The notes below the pieces were generated by a model. It was given only the letters and a program-made list of their open reading frames with translations, made no database searches and was not told the DNA's origin. From Ruminococcus flavefaciens AE3010 (lineage in GTDB: Bacteria > Bacillota > Clostridia > Oscillospirales > Ruminococcaceae): 64,000 nt of DNA. Positions 58,348-64,000 of the stretch are shown here, piece after piece. How positions within the stretch are numbered: position 1 is the stretch's first letter; each line of letters begins with the position of its first letter. The stretch spans positions 1,635,001 through 1,699,000 of the forward strand of contig NZ_JAGT01000001.1 of the NCBI RefSeq assembly GCF_000526795.1. The letters are read 5' to 3'. The position numbers and the translations under genes are program-made.

Positions 58348-59046
58348 ATGAACATCATCGAAAAAGTAAAAGCGTTGCTTAAAAAGCATTTCACAGGAGA
58401 GGTATTCTACGTCAACGGCTCGGACACTCTGCCGCCGCCCCTGACACGAACAGAGGAAGCGGAGGTCTTTGCGCGGCTCACCGAGCATGACCCCGAGGCG
58501 CGAAATATCCTCATCGAGCATAATCTCCGCCTTGTGGTATACATAGCCAAGAAGTTCGAGTCCACGGGCATTGGCATAGAGGACCTTGTGTCCATTGGCA
58601 CTATCGGACTTATCAAGGCAGTGAACACATTCTGTCCCACGAAAAATATCAAGCTCGCCACCTATGCTTCACGCTGTATCGAGAACGAGATACTCATGTT
58701 TCTGCGCAAGTCCTCACAGTACCGCAACGACCTGTCCATAGACGAGCCGCTGAACATCGACTACGACGGCAACGAGCTGCTCCTGTCGGACATACTGGGC
58801 ACCGATGACGACATAGTAAACAAGGGCATTGAGACCGAAGCAGAGCGTGAGATACTCCGAAGCGCAGTATCGGAGCTCTGCGACCGCGAGCGCGAGATAA
58901 TGGAGATGCGATTCGGGCTTATCGACGGAAAAGAAAAGACGCAGAAAGAGGTAGCCGACTGCATCGGAATTTCGCAGTCCTACATTTCGCGTCTTGAAAA
59001 GAAAATTATTAAGAAGCTCCGTATCAAAATAGAGAGCGTATCATAA
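58348..59046 (+). CDS. sigE: RNA polymerase sporulation sigma factor sigma-E precursor, 232 aa
   Basis: Region 2: [54 protein letters not shown]. Region 4: [41 protein letters not shown] (read in parts). The first 28 residues ([28 protein letters not shown]) are the amphipathic pro-sequence removed by SpoIIGA. It directs mother-cell genes of early sporulation. The two genes together show that this strain keeps at least part of the sporulation pathway. Confidence 0.95.
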   Translation: MNIIEKVKALLKKHFTGEVFYVNGSDTLPPPLTRTEEAEVFARLTEHDPEARNILIEHNLRLVVYIAKKFESTGIGIEDLVSIGTIGLIKAVNTFCPTKNIKLATYASRCIENEILMFLRKSSQYRNDLSIDEPLNIDYDGNELLLSDILGTDDDIVNKGIETEAEREILRSAVSELCDREREIMEMRFGLIDGKEKTQKEVADCIGISQSYISRLEKKIIKKLRIKIESVS

Positions 59047-59047
59047 G

Positions 59048-59638
59048 TCAGCGGACAGCCTCCGCAAAGGCTTTCATTTTCTCAAAGTCCTTGAAGTCGT
59101 CGGTCTCAAGGCAGGAGCTTGCGTCCACACCGTAGGGGCGGAGCTTTTCAACTGCTTCTGCCGCATTGTCTGCGGTAAGACCGCCTGCAAGGAAGAAGTC
59201 TCTGCCCACATTTTTGATAAGGGACCAGTCAAAGGTCTCACCTGAGCCGCTTCCCGAATCGAGAAGCACATAGTCCGCACAGGTACTTCTTGCGGCGGCT
59301 ATATCAGCTTCGGAGCTGACCTTGAAAGCGCGTATCACAGGTATGCCGCGCTCTTTAAGCTCTGCGGCGTAGTCCTCGGACTCACTGCCGTGGAGCTGCA
59401 CCATTCTTATTGCACCGCTCTCAACGAGAGCGATAACATTTTCAATAGGTTCGTCAACAAAAACTCCTACGGGAGTAATATCTTCACGCAGAAGCTTTGT
59501 AAGCTCCTGTGCTTTCTCGGGCGTCACATAACGCCTGCTTTTTTTTGCAAAAACATAGCCGATATAATCGGGTCTGAGTATGTTTGCATACTCAATATCC
59601 TCAGCGCGGCGAAGTCCGCACATTTTTATCTTAGTCAT
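59048..59638 (-). CDS. trpF: Phosphoribosylanthranilate isomerase, 196 aa
   Basis: A TIM-barrel enzyme of tryptophan synthesis. Marks: IKMCGLRRAEDIEYAN with the catalytic Cys, GYVFAKKSRRYV, PVGVFVDEP, VQLHGSE, the acid Asp in VLLDSGSGSGETFDW, FLAGGLTADNAAEAV, and GVDASSCLE. Slightly short but complete. It ends the trp operon, 1 nt after trpC, and is convergent with sigE (2-nt gap between stops). Confidence 0.94.
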   Translation of the reverse strand: MTKIKMCGLRRAEDIEYANILRPDYIGYVFAKKSRRYVTPEKAQELTKLLREDITPVGVFVDEPIENVIALVESGAIRMVQLHGSESEDYAAELKERGIPVIRAFKVSSEADIAAARSTCADYVLLDSGSGSGETFDWSLIKNVGRDFFLAGGLTADNAAEAVEKLRPYGVDASSCLETDDFKDFEKMKAFAEAVR

Positions 59639-59639
59639 A

Positions 59640-60416
59640 TTATCCTTTCAGCTCCGCAAGCTTTGCCTTTTTGTCAGCGGCACGCATCAGTGTCTCACCG
59701 ATGAGCACTGCGTTCACTCCTGCTTCACGGAGAAGCCTTATATCCTCTGCGGACTGAACGCCGCTTTCGGATACGAAGCTCACGTCTGCGGGAGCGAGCT
59801 CACGCAGACGGCGGCTGTTGCCTGTGTCTACGGAGAAGTCTTTCAGATTGCGGTTGTTCACGCCGATAATGCGTGCTCCTGCGGCAACAGCCGCCCGAAG
59901 CTCCGCTTCGTCGTGAGCTTCTACCAGAGCAGAAAGTCCCAGCTCGTCGCAGATACCGATGTACTCCTTTATCTTCTCCTGAGAGAGAATGGAGCATATG
60001 AGCAGAACAGCCTTTGCGCCCAGAAGCTTTGCTTCATATATCATGTATTCGTCAACAGTGAAGTCCTTGCGTATGCATGGGATACTCACATTTGAAGCAA
60101 TCTCGCGGAGATATTCGTCGCTGCCGAGGAACCACTTGGGCTCTGTGAGAACGGAAATGCAGTCCGCACCTGCTGCCTCGTAGTCCTTTGCTATCTGAAG
60201 ATAGGGGAACTCCTCAGCGATAACGCCCTTTGAGGGCGAAGCCTTTTTGCACTCGCAGATAAAAGCGATGTCGTCCTTTTTCAGCGCCTTTTCAAACTCA
60301 AAGTTACCCTTGGGAAGCTCCAGTGCACGGCGCTTCACCTCTTCAAGGGGAAGCTTTTTCTTAGCCGCAGCTACACGCTCACGGGCGTAGTCTGCAAGCT
60401 GATCGAGAATAGTCAT
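59640..60416 (-). CDS. trpC: Indole-3-glycerol phosphate synthase, 258 aa
   Basis: Marks: FICECKKASPSKGVIAEEFP with the substrate-binding Glu/Lys, ISVLTEPKWFLGS, IPCIRKDFTVDEYMIYEA with catalytic Lys, ALVEAHDEAEL, IIGVNNRNLKDFSVD, VSFVSESGVQSAEDI and AVLIGETLM. Single-function protein, not fused to TrpF. It lies 8 nt after trpD. Confidence 0.95.
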   Translation of the reverse strand: MTILDQLADYARERVAAAKKKLPLEEVKRRALELPKGNFEFEKALKKDDIAFICECKKASPSKGVIAEEFPYLQIAKDYEAAGADCISVLTEPKWFLGSDEYLREIASNVSIPCIRKDFTVDEYMIYEAKLLGAKAVLLICSILSQEKIKEYIGICDELGLSALVEAHDEAELRAAVAAGARIIGVNNRNLKDFSVDTGNSRRLRELAPADVSFVSESGVQSAEDIRLLREAGVNAVLIGETLMRAADKKAKLAELKG

Positions 60417-60424
60417 ACTGCACC

Positions 60425-61444
60425 TCAGTTCTTGGACTCTGCAATGAACTTATCCATAGTTGCCAGAGCAGCGCCGCTGTCGATAAGCTCGGCAGCCTTC
60501 TTTACGCCCTCAGCCATGGACTCAGCCTTGCCGCCGATATATATAGCAGCACCTGCATTGAGCAGAACAGCATTGCGCTTGTGACCCTTTATGCTGCCGT
60601 CGAGAATACCTCTTGTGATAGCAGCGTTCTCCTCGGGAGTACCACCCTTGAGGTCGTCCTTAGTGCAGCGCTCGAAGCCGAAGTCCTCGGGAGTGATCTC
60701 ATAATTCTTCATCCAGCCGTCTCTGTACTCGCAAACAGCTGTAGGAGCGCTGAGTGAGATCTCGTCAAGCTTATCCTCGCCGAATACTACCATACCGTTC
60801 TTTGAGCCCAGCTTCATGAGGACTTCTGCAACAGGCTCGAGAAGAACGCTGTCGTATACTCCGAGGAGGTGGTGGTTAGGGCATGCAGGGTTGGTGAGAG
60901 GTCCGAGGATATTGAATACTGTACGGAAACCCAGCTCCTTACGGATAGGACCAACGTACTTCATGGAAGTGTGGTACTTCTGAGCGAAGAAGAAGCAGAA
61001 ACCAACACTGTCAAGAAGCTTTCTGCACTTCTCGGGGTCAAGGTCGATGTTAGCGCCGAGAGCTTCAAGACAATCAGCAGTACCAGAAAGTGAGGAAGCT
61101 GCACGGTTGCCGTGCTTGGATACCTTTATACCCGAAGCTGCGATAACGAAAGCGGAAGTTGTGGAGATATTGAAGCTGTGAGCGTTGTCACCGCCTGTAC
61201 CAACGATCTCCAGAAGATCCATGTTGTGCTCGAACTTGGTAGCAGCGTCACGCATAGCAGCTGCGCAGCCTGTTATCTCGTCGATAGTTTCAGCCTTTGT
61301 GCTCTTAGTGGAAAGAGCGGAGAGGAAAGCCGCATTCTGAGTAGGAGTGGTCTCTCCTGCCATAATTTCTGCGATTACCTTGTATGCCTCATCATAAGTA
61401 AGATCCTGCTTGTCAACGACCTTAGCGATTGCTTCTTTGATCAT
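60425..61444 (-). CDS. trpD: Anthranilate phosphoribosyltransferase, 339 aa
   Basis: The start ATG 61444 ([20 protein letters not shown]) is chosen because AGGAGG lies 8 nt upstream, inside a longer in-frame reading. Marks: [20 protein letters not shown] with the PRPP loop, [37 protein letters not shown], and [12 protein letters not shown]. Not fused to TrpG. An inverted-repeat element separates it from trpA upstream. Confidence 0.95.
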   Translation of the reverse strand: MIKEAIAKVVDKQDLTYDEAYKVIAEIMAGETTPTQNAAFLSALSTKSTKAETIDEITGCAAAMRDAATKFEHNMDLLEIVGTGGDNAHSFNISTTSAFVIAASGIKVSKHGNRAASSLSGTADCLEALGANIDLDPEKCRKLLDSVGFCFFFAQKYHTSMKYVGPIRKELGFRTVFNILGPLTNPACPNHHLLGVYDSVLLEPVAEVLMKLGSKNGMVVFGEDKLDEISLSAPTAVCEYRDGWMKNYEITPEDFGFERCTKDDLKGGTPEENAAITRGILDGSIKGHKRNAVLLNAGAAIYIGGKAESMAEGVKKAAELIDSGAALATMDKFIAESKN

Positions 61445-61470
61445 AATAAAAACCTCCTGTTTTTTCATTT

Positions 61471-61587
61471 GAGTGAGTAGAGAGTAGTGAGTAGTAAGTA
61501 GTATTATGCAGCGAAGCTGCTTCTACTCTCTACTATCTACTCACCACTTACTCAAAGCATAATTCAGCAAAGCTGAATTATGCTTTA
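61471..61587. repeat. Inverted-repeat element between trpA and trpD
   Basis: The arm GAGTGAGTAGAGAGTAGTG... (61471-61512) pairs with ...TACTATCTACTCACCACTTACTC (61517-61554) around a small loop. A second hairpin AAGCATAATTCAGC/GCTGAATTATGCTT (61557-61587) overlaps the end of trpA. It may cause partial termination or mark an insertion inside the operon. Confidence 0.7.
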
Positions 61588-62354
61588 GCTACTGCTTCTT
61601 TCATTTCCTTGACGTATTCGCCGACATAAGGCGCTGCGTCCTTGCCGTACTTTTCAAGTATGCGTATGATAGCCGAACCAACGATAGCTCCGTCGGATAC
61701 TGCTGCCATAGCCTGTGCCTGCTCGGGCTTTGAGATACCGAAGCCTACTGCGCATGGCACATTGGTATTCTCACGGATAACCTTTACTATATCACCGATA
61801 TTGGTATTTATCTCACTTCTAACGCCTGTAACTCCAAGACTTGATACTATGTAGATGAAGCCCTCTGCTTCCTTTGCTATCATAGCGATACGGTTCTCGG
61901 ATGTGGGAGCGATAAGGGAGATAAGGTCAACTCCGTACTGCTTTGCAACTGCGGAGAACTCCTCCTTTTCCTCAAAGGGAAGATCGGGAAGAATGATACC
62001 ATCAACACCTGTCTCACAGCAGCGAGCCATGAATCTCTCAGCGTCATATGAGAATACAACGTTTGCGTATGTCATAAATACGAAGGGTACCTTTACGTCC
62101 TTGCGGAGCTCCTTAACAAGCTCGAAAACCTTGTCTGTGGTAACGCCCCCTGCAAGAGCGCGGATATTAGCGCCCTGTATAACAGGTCCCTCAGCAGTAG
62201 GGTCTGAGAAAGGTATGCCCAGCTCGATGAGGTCTGCGCCGTTCTCGGCAGCAGCGCGAACTACCTTTGCAGTAGTTTCAAGGTCGGGATCACCGCAGGT
62301 TATAAATGGTATGAATGCCTTGCCGTTGGCAAATGCAGCTTTAATATTACTCAT
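61578..62354 (-). CDS. trpA: Tryptophan synthase alpha chain, 258 aa
   Basis: Marks: [38 protein letters not shown] with the catalytic Glu and Asp, [42 protein letters not shown], and [15 protein letters not shown]. It turns indole-glycerol phosphate into indole for TrpB. It overlaps trpB by 8 nt. Confidence 0.95.
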   Translation of the reverse strand: MSNIKAAFANGKAFIPFITCGDPDLETTAKVVRAAAENGADLIELGIPFSDPTAEGPVIQGANIRALAGGVTTDKVFELVKELRKDVKVPFVFMTYANVVFSYDAERFMARCCETGVDGIILPDLPFEEKEEFSAVAKQYGVDLISLIAPTSENRIAMIAKEAEGFIYIVSSLGVTGVRSEINTNIGDIVKVIRENTNVPCAVGFGISKPEQAQAMAAVSDGAIVGSAIIRILEKYGKDAAPYVGEYVKEMKEAVAKA

Positions 62355-63537
62355 AGATATTCTCCCCTCTGTAACGAGCTATAGCAGCGCAGTCCTTATC
62401 GCCGCGTCCCGAAACTGTAACTATTATTATCTTGTCCTTGTCCATTGTAGGAGCAAGCTTCATAGCGTAAGCAACTGCGTGAGCAGACTCGATAGCAGGG
62501 ATTATGCCCTCTGTGCGTGAAAGGTACTCGAAAGCGTTAACTGCTTCGTCGTCTGTTATAGGAACGTACTCAGCTCTGCCCATATCGTGGAGATTTGCAT
62601 GCTCGGGACCCACGCCGGGGTAGTCAAGACCTGCGGAGATAGAATAAACAGGAGCTATCTGACCGTACTCGTCCTGACAGAAGTAGGACTTCATACCGTG
62701 GAAGATACCGATCCTTCCTGTGTTTACTGTAGCAGCTGTCTCGAATGTGTCGATACCTCTGCCTGCTGCCTCACAGCCGATAAGGCGAACGCCCTCGTCG
62801 GGAATGAAGTGGTAGAAGCTTCCGATAGCGTTTGAACCGCCGCCTACGCAGGCAATAACAGCGTCGGGAAGTCTGCCCTCAGCTTCAAGTATCTGAGCTC
62901 TTGCCTCACGGGAGATAACAGCCTGAAAATCACGAACTATAGTCGGGAACGGGTGGGGGCCCATAACAGAACCGAGACAGTAATGAGTATCGGAAATACG
63001 TGAAGTCCACTCACGCATAGCCTCGGAAACAGCGTCTTTAAGAGTAGCTGTACCGCTCTTTACGGGGATAACCTCAGAACCGAGGAGCTTCATGCGGTAA
63101 ACGTTGAGAGCCTGTCTCTTTGTGTCCTCCTCGCCCATGAACACTACGCACTCCATATCAAGGAGAGCCGCAGCAGTTGCAGTAGCAACACCGTGCTGAC
63201 CTGCACCTGTCTCTGCGATAAGTCTGGTCTTGCCCATTTTCTTTGCAAGGAGAGCCTGACCGAGAACATTGTTTATCTTGTGTGAGCCTGTGTGGTTGAG
63301 ATCCTCGCGCTTTAAGTATATCTTAGCGCCTCCAAGCTCTCTTGTGAGCTTATCTGCGCGGTAGAGCAGCGAGGGTCTGCCTGCGTAGTTGTTGAGGAGC
63401 TCTGTGAGTTCGCGGTTGAACTCGGGATCGTTCTTATAGTGGTCGTAAGCCTGTTCAAGCTCTATGACCGCATTCATAAGCGTTTCGGGGATATACTGAC
63501 CGCCGTGAACGCCAAATCTTCCTTTTGACTGTGACAT
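62347..63537 (-). CDS. trpB: Tryptophan synthase beta chain, 396 aa
   Basis: Marks: [39 protein letters not shown], the PLP lysine in [52 protein letters not shown], and the C-terminal [10 protein letters not shown]. TrpB1 type, which works with TrpA. AAAGGAAAG precedes the ATG. A methyltransferase-like gene ends 24 nt upstream, so the operon may start further left on the minus strand outside the window. Confidence 0.95.
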   Translation of the reverse strand: MSQSKGRFGVHGGQYIPETLMNAVIELEQAYDHYKNDPEFNRELTELLNNYAGRPSLLYRADKLTRELGGAKIYLKREDLNHTGSHKINNVLGQALLAKKMGKTRLIAETGAGQHGVATATAAALLDMECVVFMGEEDTKRQALNVYRMKLLGSEVIPVKSGTATLKDAVSEAMREWTSRISDTHYCLGSVMGPHPFPTIVRDFQAVISREARAQILEAEGRLPDAVIACVGGGSNAIGSFYHFIPDEGVRLIGCEAAGRGIDTFETAATVNTGRIGIFHGMKSYFCQDEYGQIAPVYSISAGLDYPGVGPEHANLHDMGRAEYVPITDDEAVNAFEYLSRTEGIIPAIESAHAVAYAMKLAPTMDKDKIIIVTVSGRGDKDCAAIARYRGENIYE

Positions 63538-63561
63538 GGTATCTTTCCTTTCAAATTATAT

Positions 63562-63999
63562 TTATAGTTTACGCAGAATATCCAGCGTATGGTTTGAAGC
63601 ACCGATCAAGTCCTGCCGCTCACAGGTGGCTAAATGGTACTCCATGAATTTTTCAAATGTGAAGCCGTCCATAGCGTCGATACATTCGCTGATGTAGTTC
63701 ACCGCTCCGTCGGCAGCTATGAGCTTTATCCTTTCAACAGGAAGCTCCGAGTTGAGTGAGTTTATATCCTCCGTCCGCACCAGCTCAAAGAGCTCCTTGG
63801 GCTCACTTTTGCAGTGCCATTCGGGAGTGAGCATATCGTTATCCAGTACCTTTTTAAGATTGCCGTGAAGAAAAGCGTGCTGGATAACAGCGGCTTCGTT
63901 CATGCAGTAGGCGACCAGTATGTGACCGCCCTTTTTCGTAACTCTCACCGCTTCGGACAGCGCCCTCAGCATATCCTCTCGGGTATACAGATGATACAT
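63562..63999 (-). CDS. Class I SAM-dependent methyltransferase, C-terminal part (5' end outside the window)
   Basis: The frame is open to the window edge. The piece MYHLYTREDMLRALSEAVRV, TKKGGHILVAYCMNEAA corresponds to the middle of clostridial methyltransferases in which an upstream Gly-Pro-Met-Tyr motif and the SAM loop come first, so the Met at 63999 is probably internal. The rest is a helical cap (FTFEKFMEYHLATCERQDLI). It ends 24 nt before trpB on the same strand and may share its transcript. Substrate unknown. Confidence 0.7.
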   Translation of the reverse strand: MYHLYTREDMLRALSEAVRVTKKGGHILVAYCMNEAAVIQHAFLHGNLKKVLDNDMLTPEWHCKSEPKELFELVRTEDINSLNSELPVERIKLIAADGAVNYISECIDAMDGFTFEKFMEYHLATCERQDLIGASNHTLDILRKL

Positions 64000-64000
64000 T

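Overview
This 64-kb window looks like a chromosome segment of a Ruminococcus-type Firmicute (Oscillospiraceae, gut or rumen). The evidence is the many secreted proteins with dockerin modules and threonine-rich linkers, AGGAGG-type ribosome binding sites, TTGACA/TATAAT promoters, a spoIIGA-sigE pair, ferredoxin-dependent 2-oxoacid metabolism, and mostly moderate G+C with AT-rich accessory patches. The genus is inferred from gene content, not from a marker gene.

Left part (1-22.3 kb). It opens with secreted dockerin proteins: a dockerin-nuclease cut by the window edge and two paralogous lipocalin-like proteins, separated by an ECF sigma/anti-sigma pair and a small acidic protein. Next come a Fur-family regulator, a BaiN/HI0933-like flavoprotein, a D-Ala-D-Ala carboxypeptidase, an FMN-binding flavoprotein, O-acetylhomoserine sulfhydrylase (metY) behind a possible leader peptide, and the iscS-iscU pair. 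A large dockerin protein built of three degenerate GH11-like modules follows, then a second ECF sigma/anti-sigma pair. After that is a translationally coupled radical SAM-SPASM enzyme and a secreted dockerin protein with PPLMG repeats, and a two-component system.

Middle part (22.3-43.9 kb). A VTC / DUF4956 / CotH operon lies divergent from the two-component system. It is followed by cysK and a CymR-like Rrf2 regulator, a four-subunit 2-oxoacid:ferredoxin oxidoreductase (porGDAB), a P1B-type metal ATPase with a small PacL-like partner, and an iron-acquisition block: AraC regulator, FMN-binding ferric-reductase-like membrane protein, Tp47-domain wall protein, flavodoxin, DUF3793, DUF2325, FeoB-associated protein, FeoB and two FeoA. 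The block ends at a divergent enolase. Repeated 18-bp GTTAG-N6-CTAAC palindromes link the iron genes and the enolase promoter. A separate repeated element immediately after the -10 boxes links iscS, cysK, rrf2 and possibly porG.

Right part (44-64 kb). From 44 to 51.4 kb is a scarred accessory region: truncated ABC ATPase and FNT fragments, a ZIP transporter-methyltransferase-hydrolase operon, a frameshifted membrane gene joined to a truncated leucine-rich repeat protein, a dockerin remnant and a dockerin protein, and a tRNA-Ser whose 5' half is duplicated. Then follow housekeeping genes: glgB, aroC, a GrpB-family gene, a DEAD-box helicase, spoIIGA-sigE, and a tryptophan operon in the unusual order trpB-A-D-C-F. 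Two copies of a modular palindromic repeat (7.4 and 55.3 kb) sit in opposite orientation downstream of genes.

The best candidates for something undescribed are the radical SAM / PPLMG-repeat dockerin pair, the GH11-like triple-module protein, and the iron-regulated cell-surface block.
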